DNA from: Helichrysum umbraculigerum
Lineage: Eukaryota; Streptophyta; Magnoliopsida; Asterales; Asteraceae
NCBI GenBank assembly: GCA_949592205.1
Contig: CATIUR010000003.1
Span: 74,490,501-74,554,500 of the forward strand
Direction of reading: 5' to 3'
DNA length: 64,000 nucleotides
In this document: in pieces, positions 30,642 through 41,476 of the stretch
Layout: every line of letters starts with the position of its first letter
How positions within the stretch are numbered: the stretch's first letter is position 1
The notes under the pieces: generated by a model
Told to the model about the DNA's origin: nothing
Seen by the model: the letters and a program-made list of their open reading frames with translations, nothing else
Database searches by the model: none
Made by a program: the position numbers and the translations under genes

Positions 30642-32347
30642 AACTCCCCCATGTCAGCAGCTTGGTCAAATAAGTCTTCAATTAGTCTTCATCAACAAAC
30701 TCTTTCATGTCTTCAACAATCACAAGTTCCCCATTGAGATAGCATGGTCTTCAAACAAAATCTTGATGTCCAAATTCATGTGACTGACACAAACTTATCA
30801 AACAATAAGATCTTCAAACTCAGTGACCATCTCTCAATCATCAGTAGTATCTCCAATAGAATTTGTCTTCACAGTCTTTGGAGAATAACCGACATCCTTT
30901 ACATCTTCAATATTTGACTTTAACAAGATATGTGATATTTGAAGAAAATAACATAGAAATAAAATCTTTTTGTATTTTTCTTTATAAATAAAAAGTAAAG
31001 GATAAAGATTAAAATAAATTAGGGATAGGATTGTTTTAGGTCTGCTTAGGGATCATATCAGATCAACATGCAATTATTAGGAAATAGTAAGTGTTATTTC
31101 GATCATCAGTATATTTGTCCACTTTAAATTTACTTGGCACATTTAAAACACCTTTTATAAAAATTATTTCAAGACAATTATTGGTATTGTTTGTCCACTT
31201 AAACATATTACATCCGTATCTGTGAGCTAACCTTTATTGTTAGTATGGATATTAATTTTGTGAAACCTATTATATGATATACTGATAAACTTTAGTAAAA
31301 CGCATAACGCTGCATATTTTACAAACAAGGTAGAGATTACAAGACCAAGTTTATCTCGGCTTTCTCGTAACATACACTTGACCTTTAAATTTAGGCATAC
31401 ATCAAACCTATAATGAAGATACTAGTGGCCCCAGATCTGTACTTAGTACAACAGAGGGTCCCTTAGTATGAACATAACAAGTTTGAGACTATTTGCATAA
31501 CTAATGGATTCAGGTCTGTACGTAAGTACAATAATAGTCACCATTAGTTAGACTAATAATCATATTAATACTATATGCCAATTTTGCATTTACATAATGA
31601 TTATGACAGCGTATGGCAGTACCTTCATTTATCAATTAAGACTTATGTCATACATCATATAACATTTTTCACAAAGTAATAGACAAGTTTTAATTATTAC
31701 TTCTTACTCACTCACAAACCGGTGTGTACCATGCCTACCGATACATCATATGATGAAGCCAATGTTTATAAAAGCTATTTTAAATATGCCAGATAAACCT
31801 ACTGACACATCAAACATAAACCTTAAAATTTCAAATTTTATGCATGTCACCCGATGTACTGTCATATCCCAAGTTGTTTACAGACACAATCCAACATCTT
31901 TTCAAGAAATAAGAATCTTGCTGTTCACATTTCTGATCCAAGTAATCAGAATTTTTAATACTTTAAAATTACTCCCCCTGAACAGCAAATTCTTATCGCA
32001 ATTCTAAGTCAAAGGCAATCCCCTTAAACCTTAAAACATATATTTTTGGATTTTTTAATTTTAACAAATTTCGCAACATTACATTTCTTTGATACTAAAA
32101 AGTACAAAGAATGGCTGTTGCATTAATAACAAATAAAAATAGATAATTATCAAAATCACATATCAAGTCAAGTCAAATGCCTTTTAGCACTGTTACCACC
32201 TCGTAACATCGAAAATCTCATCCATCCAATCAAAATCATCACACATGAGCACTTTGAAAACAATCTTCCAAAAATATTCACATCCTTGCAGTCACTAAAA
32301 ATATTAACTAGTAAAAACCTGGCTGCACCACCACAAACAAGCAAACG
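30642..32347 (-). other. Element F noncoding region with polypurine tract
   Basis: No convincing gene. On the element strand it runs from gag to the polypurine tract (gacatgggggagtt, 30655-30642). About 31030-31900 is homologous to the post-pol block of copia A (10230-11100). The stretch 30660-30960 contains repeated gaagac-type units and may be a remnant of the lost third ORF (uncertain). Confidence 0.65.
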
Positions 32348-34660
32348 TTAGTACTTATGGGACACCCAAGCCTTGATAGACTTGGGTTGTCCATGGTCAT
32401 CCATAATCATCACATCAATGAGTTTATGATATTTTAAAAACTCAGAAGATTTCATTGATGCGTTGTTTGTGGATTTGGGTGTCCAAACCTGTTTAGGTTC
32501 AGATGATTTGTTTTCAACAATGTTGTGCTGTTGAACTTGAGGTCTACTAGGCACAACTTTGTTTACTCTTGCCATTGATTTTGGAGAGTTTGATGCACAA
32601 CTAGATACAGGCGAATACGAACGACGCCTTGAAAAAGATTTTGAAAAAGAATTCCTGAAAGAGGAAGTTCTTGGCATCCCTCTACCAAACCTATCTAGGG
32701 ATAATAACCGACAATCCCTAATTATATGTCCTTGTTGTCCACAATGGAAGCAAGAACGTCGTTCAATGTACGACCTATTCCAATGATTACCCACAAAAGG
32801 TTGAGGTGGAGAATGAACTGTTGGAAGCTTAGAAGATGAGGTATTTACAGGACGTGAACACTTATGTGTACACGTTGATGTAGAAGCCTCAGAAGTTGAA
32901 TAAGTTGATGTTGAAGGTTGTTCACTTTTAGATTTTACATTTGAATCCTTCATTTGATGTTGAACCCTTTTGGATTCATTTTCAACCTTGTTTTTACCCT
33001 TTGTATTTGAAACCTTTACAGTTTCATTGGTAAGTATATGATTTTCTGGCTTTACATTAACTTTTTCAACTTTGATTTCAGCCTCTTCCGGTAGATCCTC
33101 TATCTCAACACCCTCCTCTACACTAACTGGAGGTGTACTATCAGACTTAACAAAAGTAGGCAAGGGATACTCTGTCCGTTTAGTTTTCTCCTTTGCCTGC
33201 CTTTTGGGATTGGATGTAGCTTCTTTAGACTTTGTAGCTGGCCATGATGAGTAGTCAGCCACAAGTTCTTCGGTGCCTTCCTTAACAGGCAGAGGATAGT
33301 GATTAGTAGGAGGTGGAACTGAGTTATACCCTATTCCGGCCTTACTACTTGTATTTGTCCTCTGCTTGTCAACAATTTCATCGAAGATTTTATGAGAGTT
33401 TGAGAAACTTGTGATTCCCTTTTTAAAAGAGTCAGACTCAGACTTTAGCTCAGAAAGTTCTTTATTTAACAAATCAATTTCTGTTAAATAGCTTTTAATT
33501 GCATCTTGTTGACTAAAGACTTTTGCTTTAAAGGTTTGAGTATCTAACTTATAAGCTTCAATCTGCTTATCATAAAGTTTTTCATTAGCTTTTAGAAACT
33601 TATTTGATTCAGTAAGTTTCTCAACTTTTTCTCTCAAGTCTACATAGTCTATTTGAAAACATTTTAAAGAAGCTTCCAATTTAATACAGGAGATACATGT
33701 AAAAGGTTTTTCAGATTCCGTGTCTACCTCATGTATCTTTGCCAAGAACGCACTGTGTTGAACCTTTTCTTGAGTCGCACTTGAATCGAACATTCCCTGA
33801 TAATACACTGTCATCGCCTGTGATGTTGTGTTATTCTCTGGAGTCTTGGGAGCTGAAGGTGTAGTGAATCCAGATGAGGGATTTTTATTCTCCACACATT
33901 CCTTAGCAAAGTGTCCATGAATGTGACAGATTTTGCATTTCACCTTGCTTTTATTAAAACCAAGACCTGTATCACCATCATCATCCAGGTCTTTTCTACC
34001 CGTTCTTTGAAGAAACTTCTTGGTTCTTTGGGTTATCATGGCCATACTCCATTTGATGTCCATCTGCTCGAGATCGTCAGAATCGATCTGTTCAAAGTCT
34101 TCCTCAGTAAGCTGTAGAGTACTAGCCTTCTTGGAAAGGAAAGTCTCATAAGAGTTGAGGAAAGCTGCAAAGATTGTAGCATGATCCTCAGTAGCCTTTG
34201 AAGGAGCTGTATGAGAAGTATAGGAAGCATATGAAGTGCTAGTAGAAGTAGATGCTGGTGAGTTGGAAGTAGATCTGGAAGTATCATTTAGACTAGGAAT
34301 TTGAATATTAGCCTCTGACTTCTTTTCTTTTTGATCGTAAGCCGCTATAAGAGCATCCCATAACCCTATAGAAGTTGCTTGATCTTTAAATTTATTAATC
34401 ACAACTTCTGGCAAGCACTTGGTAATCATCTCATACGCTCTATTGTCTTTATCAAACTCTTCTCGTTCTTTGACTGACATTTGTGCTCTTGACTTAAGCA
34501 CCCCATCGAGTCTTGGTTGCTCATATCGATCAATGGTGTTAAACCAATTCCACAGATTTGGATCATTGTATTCAATGAAATTGCATAACTTAATCTTCCA
34601 ATTAGCAAAATCACTATAGAACAAAGATGTAGAAGGAGGCATTTTGTTACCAAAAGCCAT
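32348..34660 (-). CDS. gag: Element F gag, intact but internally shortened
   Basis: Encodes 770 residues starting MAFGNKMPPSTSLFYSDFANW. The N-terminal capsid region resembles copia A gag (NLWNWFNTIDRYEQP; LWDALIAAYDQKEKKSEANI) but then skips about 110-150 residues found in A, including the block around LLDSLPKEWD. Retained are the conserved QLTEEDFEQIDSDDLEQMD region, the first CCHC knuckle (CKICHIHGHFAKEC), the charged coiled-coil region (LREKVEKLTESNKFLKANEK), the second CCHC knuckle (CFHCGQQGHIIRDC) and the basic tail. There is no internal stop. An open Gag without pol suggests selection for, or recent origin from, a packaging-competent copy. Confidence 0.9.
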   Translation of the reverse strand: MAFGNKMPPSTSLFYSDFANWKIKLCNFIEYNDPNLWNWFNTIDRYEQPRLDGVLKSRAQMSVKEREEFDKDNRAYEMITKCLPEVVINKFKDQATSIGLWDALIAAYDQKEKKSEANIQIPSLNDTSRSTSNSPASTSTSTSYASYTSHTAPSKATEDHATIFAAFLNSYETFLSKKASTLQLTEEDFEQIDSDDLEQMDIKWSMAMITQRTKKFLQRTGRKDLDDDGDTGLGFNKSKVKCKICHIHGHFAKECVENKNPSSGFTTPSAPKTPENNTTSQAMTVYYQGMFDSSATQEKVQHSAFLAKIHEVDTESEKPFTCISCIKLEASLKCFQIDYVDLREKVEKLTESNKFLKANEKLYDKQIEAYKLDTQTFKAKVFSQQDAIKSYLTEIDLLNKELSELKSESDSFKKGITSFSNSHKIFDEIVDKQRTNTSSKAGIGYNSVPPPTNHYPLPVKEGTEELVADYSSWPATKSKEATSNPKRQAKEKTKRTEYPLPTFVKSDSTPPVSVEEGVEIEDLPEEAEIKVEKVNVKPENHILTNETVKVSNTKGKNKVENESKRVQHQMKDSNVKSKSEQPSTSTYSTSEASTSTCTHKCSRPVNTSSSKLPTVHSPPQPFVGNHWNRSYIERRSCFHCGQQGHIIRDCRLLSLDRFGRGMPRTSSFRNSFSKSFSRRRSYSPVSSCASNSPKSMARVNKVVPSRPQVQQHNIVENKSSEPKQVWTPKSTNNASMKSSEFLKYHKLIDVMIMDDHGQPKSIKAWVSHKY

Positions 34661-35383
34661 TTACGAATTTTCCCTCCAAAACCGGAGTCGAAAAATTCGA
34701 AAAATATCCGAGTATAGCGAAACTTTTTTGACACTAAAAGTAAGTACTTTTAATAATTTTTTTTTTTTTTTAATAAAGATAAAGAAAGGGAAAAAAAATC
34801 CTTTTTTTTTTTTAAATTTTTTTTTTTGTATGAGACACTAGATGAGACACTTGCTAAGTGACGCATGGAAGTGACGCATGGAAGTGACGGTATGAAGTGA
34901 CTCATGAATGGTGTATGAGACACTTGCTGAGACACTTGGTAAGTGACGCACGAAGTGACGGTATGAAGTGACGCACTGAAGTGACGGTATGAAGTGACGG
35001 TATGAGACACTTGTTGAGACACTTGGTAAGTGACGCACTGAAGTGACGCACTGAAGTGACTCACTGAAGTGACTCACTGAAGTGACTCACTGAAGTGACT
35101 CACTGAAGTGACTCATGAAGTGACGCATGAAGTGACGCATGAAGTGACGCTAAAACGGCTGTAAACCCCAAAAAACCCTAAAAATCGAAATTTTTGAAAC
35201 CCTAGCAAAAATTGACGAACTACAGACGAACTAGCACCAAAAATCAACCTAAAAATCGATATAATCAACACAAATAACCCAGAAACTAATTATAATCGAT
35301 TAATACCTTCGCGAATCAACCGAAAACGCTCAAAATAACGATCCGAAACCGACGAATCCTCGATTCTTGGCTCTGATACCAGT
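34661..35383 (-). other. Element F leader with tandem agtgacgc/agtgact repeats
   Basis: Between primer site and gag. On the + strand, 34831-35151 is an array of gaagtgacgcat and gaagtgactcact units of about 13 bp, with mixed variants (agtgacgg, gagacacttg). Homopolymer T/A runs lie at 34745-34828. The primer site reads gctctgatacca (35370-35381), the reverse complement of the iMet site. No gene seen. Confidence 0.8.
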
Positions 35384-35842
35384 TGAAAGTCCCGTTTCTA
35401 ATCTTGGATCTGATCGGATCGTTTGATTGAATATATGAACGTATTAATCGAATCAAACACGCAATTCTCTATAATCTTTGTATATATTCACAATTAAATA
35501 ATCAAGATTACAAGATACAAACTCACAAACTCGTTTTCTCTCCTCCTCACACACAAAAACGGCTCTCCCACTTCTCTCAAAATGTCTAACCCTAAAACTG
35601 AATATAACACGCCTATTTATAGTGTAATCTGACCTACATGCGACACTAGCTAAGTGTCGCATGAACCGACCCGTGCGACACTAGCTAAGTGTCGCATGAA
35701 CACTAATTCTGTGTATATATTCTATTTCACTATTCGTTTACAGACTCGCATATACACACTAAACATTATACATACGTAGACTAATTGACTTTGACAATTA
35801 CAAACGTTTGACCAACTGACTGACACACAAAATGCACCAACA
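35384..35842 (-). repeat. Element F upstream LTR, complete
   Basis: 459 bp, TGAAAGTCCC to CACCAACA in + orientation. Hairpins at 35637-35698 (tgcgacactagctaagtgtc, gca) and, on the element strand, TATAAATAGG at 35621-35612 directly downstream of them. Right flank gaacg. Confidence 0.88.
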
Positions 35843-37165
35843 GAACGGATAACTGAACCTTAAGGTACTAGACATAATTGAATCATATAACGATTCCTCG
35901 TCATCCTAACAGATTCGTATATATAAAAACATTTCATTTATGACTTTAAACCAGCCATTGCTTAAGACTACCCCATAAATCCCCTAATTATCCACAGCGT
36001 TCCTCACTTTAAGTGGTTCCGACGCTTCAAACCTTGGCCATGTCTTGTCCTATGATAATCCCCCATGTAGCCTTGCGGTTCCATAGTTTCATACCTTTGA
36101 CAAATTATATTGTCACAGATAATTGACTACCTTTTAATTGGACGTCGTAAAAAGGTGTTGTAATCACGTTTATTGGTGGAAAGGCGATAGATTAATTTGA
36201 AGTTTAAAAGTCTATTTAGAAAGGTTAATTAAACTAGGTTTCTCATTTTATATATATTAGTCCGTAATATAACTACCTTCGGTCGTTACGCAGCTTCCAC
36301 GTATTTGTACTACACCCAAAGTGTTTCCAACGCTATACTAAGTAACAGTCGAATAGGGGCCATCATATTACTTCATAATATTGTATCGTTTCGTAATATG
36401 ACTACCTTCGGTCGTTCCTCGACTTCCATACATTTGTACTCCACCTTGAAGTACTTCCAATACTATATCGAGTAACAGTCGAATAGGGGCCATCATATTA
36501 TTTGACGATAATTAAGACCGTTTATATTTTACTACTATGATGATCCTAAGGCAACAATCAAACAAGAACATGCAATAAGACGATCAAAGCAATATTACCG
36601 ATCTTTAATATTTAATTATAAATCATCCCATAATTAACTAACTACATTGCAAACAAACACAATAGTAATCTACTCGCTAATCATGGCATAAACGATCTCT
36701 AGCATAATTAAAGCATACATATTTAGTTAAGATAGATAAGGATAGAAATAACCGAGATTAATATGCGAGAAGGAATAGACTTGAATTAATAAGAGTTGCT
36801 CCAAGCATACACCAAAGATTACAAATTCGTTCCTCACCAAAGACTACAAACACGTTTCTTGCTTCTATTCTAACTAGCCTAATACTATTTTAAAGTAAGA
36901 AAATAAAGAAAGAAAGAAAAGCTAGAAGCTATAGAGAAAGTGTATCTTTCAAATTGTGGAAAGAATGGTGTGTAGAATGGTGTGTCTTGCAAATGGAACC
37001 CAAGCCTCCTATTTATAGGTGAGTTTAGGCTCACATTAGCATCAAGAGGTGCACATTAGAAAACTTGCCAAAAATGGTTTGTACAACACGAAAAGTTGGC
37101 GCACCGGGTACCGTACAACACGAAAAGTAGGCGCACCAGGTACGGGTTGTAACCAAAAAAGGAAA

Positions 37166-37241
37166 GCGAGACGGGGGGTGGCCAGCCGGCGGCGGCACTG
37201 TAGCAGCCGGCGGCGGCCGGTGGCTACCCGCCCCGTTTCGC
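37166..37241. repeat. GC-rich imperfect hairpin in element E LTR
   Basis: gcgagacgggg at one end pairs with ccccgtttcgc at the other. Between them, gccggcggcgg occurs twice as a direct repeat around cactgtagca. The right LTR has the same structure at about 44587-44662. Two copies of a roughly 36-bp repeat (gtacaacacgaaaagtaggc) lie just upstream. Confidence 0.7.
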
Positions 37242-37729
37242 TTCGTTTCTTGATTCGGGCGTATTTTCTTCGTTATACGTCCGTTTGCGTCGATTCTTTT
37301 TTTTGTTGGATTTATAATTCAAAAACAAAGATTTTGACATAAGATAGGCCCTGAGATGAGGTCCCTAGCTCCAGATATTGCGTGCGAATCATTTAGATCT
37401 TCCGGCGGGCGCGAAATCTTCATTTTTCACCCGTTTTGATTGATTCTTCTTCTGTTGGATTTGTATTTTGAAAACGAACATCTTGAAAATAGTGGATGTT
37501 GGTGGAGGGCTTTTTAGTCTTGAAATCCCATTTTTATGCCTTGAATCTTCAAACGTGTGTGGAATCTTCGTTTTTCATCCGTTTTGCTTGATTTTTATCG
37601 TGCAACCTCGTTTTGACCATCTTGGCATAATGTTACTTATTTGAACCATATTTGAGTTCAAAATGCCAAGAATCGTTCTAGAATGAGAGAGATATCGGTA
37701 GTAAAAATGTGACTTTTTACGCGATATCA

Positions 37730-39331
37730 AGTATCCCACACTTAGAACTTTGCTTGTCCTCAAGCAAACTAACATTCAACAGAGATAAAAATAAGCAGAT
37801 AATGAAATATTTTAAGGTGGAACGTTTTTACTAAGGGGGTTTTGGAAAAGTAAAATACTTGTTCTTTAAAAAGGAAAGATTGTAATCTTTAGGAGCATGC
37901 TTGTGATCTTTGATCTTGGATACATGACTAGGCGATCCTCTCATGGTGGTCACTCAAATCACTCAAAGTGTTTAGGGTTTCTTATTCTATTATATCAATC
38001 ACTCAGAACGCCAATCATGTATCGTTTATCGTCATAAGCTTGATCGAGTATCAAATCGTTACCTTTTAGGTGAGCACGAAGTCGATCTAGCCACAATCAT
38101 TCTAAGGGAGGTGATGTAGGGTTTGTGGAGTGGAGTGTTGGTGGTATGAGAGGGGGTTGTGTTGGTTTTTCATAGGTTTTCTTTTTGGTGAAGCGGAAAG
38201 CTGAAATTTTTGAATTTTCGGGAGATTTGACGCCTTTTTCTTTTGGTAGGAGTCTTTTTCTCCATTTGACTTTCTTTTCTTCGAAATTTTTTTTTTCGAC
38301 GTCATATCCTTAATACTTCTCTTTTTTCATCTTTGGAACTTTCTATGAAGTTTAAGGGATGCTTTTTGAGTAGGTAAAGGGGTAACATACTTATTTTTTG
38401 GTGTACGGATGGGTTCAAGAATGATGTGATTCGATCTCCTTTTTGACTCACCAATTCGGATTCGAAATGCATAACAAGAGCAAGTTCTGATTCTAAACGC
38501 ATACATCGGCACACTCAAGAATCGAAAAAGTGAAGCATTAAAAGTGAATGCTTTTCATATGGCTCAAGATACCTCACGAATCGAAAGTTGGGTTGTTGTG
38601 TGCTTAGTCATGCGATGCTCTTTATGGGATTACTAAACTTGTTTTTCAAAAGAATTTGTATTTTATTTTTCCTTCTTCCCCAAAGTAAATCATTCTTTGT
38701 TTAAAATTTTTCATTTTCAACATATTTTTAACTCAATTTTAAAAATTTTGTTTACTTTTATGGAGAAGCAGGGTCTTATAAAGAGCAGCGAGTTTAGAAT
38801 CAAGTATATACCATTATCCATTTAACAGTAGTGCAACTACTGCTATCCCACACTTAAAGGAACATCGTCCTCGATGTTAAACTAAGCTCATAATGGGGTA
38901 AAATCCCACACTTAGGATTTGAAACATCTTAGACGTATTCTTTTAGCGGTGTGTTTTGGGTTTGAATCCCACACTTAGTGATAAGCATAGTGGATATGGC
39001 ATATTTAAAATGAATTAAAGGGACTAGTAAAGAAGTACTCCCCAGTAGTTGCAGTGTATGCGTTTGCCGAACTTCGTATTGCTGGGTTCACTCTTGATCA
39101 AGTCTTCTTGTGATTGGTCTTGTAGGTGTGAACACGTTGGATATACTTTTCTTTAATGCGCGGCGTCAAAAACTTGATGCGTCGGGCTGAAACTTGGTCG
39201 TATATCCAAGTGTGAAAGATAGTCGGAGACTTTATCACTTCTTGGAATGTAAAATTGCGGAAATGTAAAACACGGGTTGCCTCCCGAGAAGCGCTCTTTT
39301 AAAGTCGATAGCTCGACTTCTTTTCTTCTAG
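37730..39331 (-). other. Element E 3' noncoding region with polypurine modules
   Basis: No gene. On the element strand the terminal module (ttgaggacaagcaaagttct, then aagtgtgggatact) ends at 37730 next to the LTR. A second full module lies at 38876-38844 (gaggacgatgttcctttaag, tgtgggata), and partial copies of aagtgtggga lie at about 38915 and 38975. Segments 37901-37968 and 38472-38520 are conserved in Ath1. A GGGAGGC hairpin lies at 39286-39273. Confidence 0.75.
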
Positions 39332-41476
39332 CTAGATGGAGATGGATGCATCCATGGGATCCACTGTGTTGATGTTGTGGGCCCTAGGTTGCGGAAAATT
39401 ATATCGAGGTGGATAGATTCTTATGAAATGATTGAATATTGTCGTAATCAATTCAAGTGGACTATCTCTCGATGTTTCCTTGTAGTTCAGAAGATGCTCT
39501 GAAGTTGTCCTTGCAAGTCCGTGAAGTCCGAAGGTGATGTAGTCAACTGCTTTAGTGACAGGTCCACTAGGGTCGGTCATGGTGGCTGTGTCTTTCTTAA
39601 CAACCTCTCTTGGCGGTGGGTTTTGCCAGAGAGAGCAAACAAACGCCAAGAATTGCAATTTTATGCCTTCATAATTCTCGGTCTTGGGGTCTTCGTTGAA
39701 TCTTCTGATGGACGTGCACAGGTCCTCTATTTGCCGATGCTGATGGTTGTTGAATGGAAAGTCGGATTCTGTGAAAACTAGAATAAGCTGACGAAGTATC
39801 TCCTTGCATCCTGAGTAGAATATGAACTTCGTTCTGGAGTTACTTTTCCGTTGTTGAATCTCCCTTAGATGGATCGTAACAGAAGTAGCGATATCAAGTG
39901 GTGATTCATATGTAATCCTAAAGGGTCGTTCGTGCCTTGATTCCTCCCAAACGAGATCACTAAGTTCTTCAATCATTGACTCAATTTGTTTTTCCATAGT
40001 GGAGTTGATAACCATAGATCCGCTTTCCTTGGAGCTGAGGTGATCTTCTCTACTTAGCAAGTTAAGCAATGATGTGAGGTCATTCATCATTGAAATGTCG
40101 GTACGACTGCTCGAATGTCCAGTAGTCTCTTTCATATGTGCTCTAATGGATCCTAACATCTCCCATTGCGTTGAGGTGAATGTGATGTTAGATCTTTTAA
40201 GTGCATTGTAGATCCTAGCGTAAGTCCGTTTCTGTTGTAGACAGAATTGCAGTTCAGCAGGGGAAAGAGCAAGCATGTTGACTACGCCGCTTATTCCTCC
40301 TACTACTTTGTCAAATCTTTGGATGAATTCTTTGAGCACTTTGTGTTCTATGATGGTTTGCGGTTGGTATCTTGTGCGTTTGGAATATTCTTCCAGTGTT
40401 TCTCTTCTCAAGGGATGGTTGTGGTTACTTCTCACCATTTCTTCCGTGGTAAATGGATTAGTTGGCGTTGTGCTTCTTTTGTTTTCTTCTTCAATCATTA
40501 TCTTCCCAATTTCTTCCATCGTTGGTTTGTTTGTTGATGCATTTTTCATCTCTTGTCCTATTCGTCGGAGGTCAATCGGGGAATATGGCGTGATTGCCAT
40601 TTCCTTGCTAGATTTACTTTCACTTGTTGACTTTGCAGTTTCTTCGTCTCTGGCTGTCTTCATGGAGATCATGTACATATCGGCTTGCTCTCCAGCATTT
40701 GGATTGTCGATATGGAAAGTGATGGTTTCTCCCTGAGACTGCAAGCAGATGGTTTGTGCGAAGACGTTGATGATTGCCTTGGCCGTATTCATGAAAGGTC
40801 TTCCTAGTATGATTGGGATGTGTACGTCTTCCTGCATATCCATTACTACAAAATCTGCTGGGTAAAGAAATTTGTCAATCCTAACTAAAATGTTTTCAGC
40901 TATTCCCCTAGGGTATTTGACTGAGTGGTCAACAAGCTGTATGGTCATTTTGGTAGGTCGAAGATTTTCTAACTCAAGCCTCTTGAAAAGCAAGTATGGC
41001 ATAAGATTAACACTAGCTCCTAAATCAGCGAGAGAACAGATGATGCCTGAATTGTAAATGGAACATGGAAGAGTAAAACGTCCGGTGTCTCCGAGATTTT
41101 CAGGAATGGTATTATTAACAATAGCTGAACATTCCTCATTCAGCGGGACATTGGGTACTTCGGGTACCTTATCCTTGGTTGTAAGAAGTTTTCTGAAGTA
41201 CTTTTTGGAGTGAACTTCAGAGGCGGTATCTAGGAATTTCCTATCAAGCTTAAAAGACTTAAGCTTGTCGGGTCGTTGTTTAAGACGAGCCGGAAATGGG
41301 ATTTTCCTATTTGATGTAGACTCTAAATCTATTGCCGAATGAACAATAGGCGGTTCCTTCACCGGAGAAGAAACCGTAGGTGGGCTATGTGCTACCTGAG
41401 AGTCAAGAATATTAGAAGCCTCCTTATGGCAACTAGTTGGACTATCCTGAGGTTTAGCGGTAATACGTTGTGCTAA
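39332..41476 (-). CDS. Element E protease fused to a region of unknown function
   Basis: An open frame of 714 codons in the same frame as gag, separated from it by one TAA. A linker leads into the protease (IPFPARLKQ; LGDTGRFTLPC; SLADLGASVNLMPY with catalytic DLG at about 41018-41026; ILGRPFMNTAKAIIN), ending near 40750. The remaining 450-480 residues are predicted mostly helical and polar (TPYSPIDLRRIGQEMKNAS; ALSPAELQFCLQQKRTYARI; ESMIEELSDLVWEES) and contain no RT, RNase H or integrase motif I can recognise. It ends at DASISI, just before the conserved GGGAGGC hairpin. The open frame argues against simple decay. Function unknown. Confidence 0.8.
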   Translation of the reverse strand, partial: LAQRITAKPQDSPTSCHKEASNILDSQVAHSPPTVSSPVKEPPIVHSAIDLESTSNRKIPFPARLKQRPDKLKSFKLDRKFLDTASEVHSKKYFRKLLTTKDKVPEVPNVPLNEECSAIVNNTIPENLGDTGRFTLPCSIYNSGIICSLADLGASVNLMPYLLFKRLELENLRPTKMTIQLVDHSVKYPRGIAENILVRIDKFLYPADFVVMDMQEDVHIPIILGRPFMNTAKAIINVFAQTICLQSQGETITFHIDNPNAGEQADMYMISMKTARDEETAKSTSESKSSKEMAITPYSPIDLRRIGQEMKNASTNKPTMEEIGKIMIEEENKRSTTPTNPFTTEEMVRSNHNHPLRRETLEEYSKRTRYQPQTIIEHKVLKEFIQRFDKVVGGISGVVNMLALSPAELQFCLQQKRTYARIYNALKRSNITFTSTQWEMLGSIRAHMKETTGHSSSRTDISMMNDLTSLLNLLSREDHLSSKESGSMVINSTMEKQIESMIEELSDLVWEESRHERPFRITYESPLDIATSVTIHLREIQQRKSNSRTKFIFYSGCKEILRQLILVFTESDFPFNNHQHRQIEDLCTSIRRFNEDPKTENYEGIKLQFLAFVCSLWQNPPPREVVKKDTATMTDPSGPVTKAVDYITFGLHGLARTTSEHLLNYKETSRDSPLELITTIFNHFIRIYPPRYNFPQPRAHNINTVDPMDASISI

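Larger units (their letters stand above)
30215..35842 (-). mobile_element. Element F: gag-only copia derivative (TR-GAG-like), minus strand
   Basis: On the minus strand: LTR (35842-35384), iMet primer site (35381-35370), leader with tandem repeats, a 770-residue gag, conserved SIRE-type 3' noncoding DNA, polypurine tract (30655-30642) and a second LTR (30641 to 30215). Integrase, RT and RNase H are entirely missing. The outer end of the left LTR and its TSD were deleted: E and F join at the shared aatctt (30209-30214). Right flank is gaacg. This is the structure described for terminal-repeat retrotransposons with a GAG domain. Confidence 0.85.
28876..37729 (-). repeat. Element E 3' LTR (left copy), duplicated and split
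   Basis: The left copy consists of a duplicated start (28876-29266), a second start (29697-30214) and, after element F, 35843-37729. In the full second copy the terminal TGTTGG is TATTGG. It matches the right LTR closely throughout. It contains about 129-bp tandem units (from 36276 and 36405) and a GC-rich hairpin at 37166-37241. Confidence 0.85.

Noticed and set aside
36254..36500. Satellite array in element E LTR
   Set aside because: Only two diverged units of about 129 bp, present once per LTR; an internal LTR duplication rather than a satellite.
40275..40736. Plus-strand frame of 153 codons opposite the element E protease ORF
   Set aside because: Antisense shadow of a better-supported coding frame.
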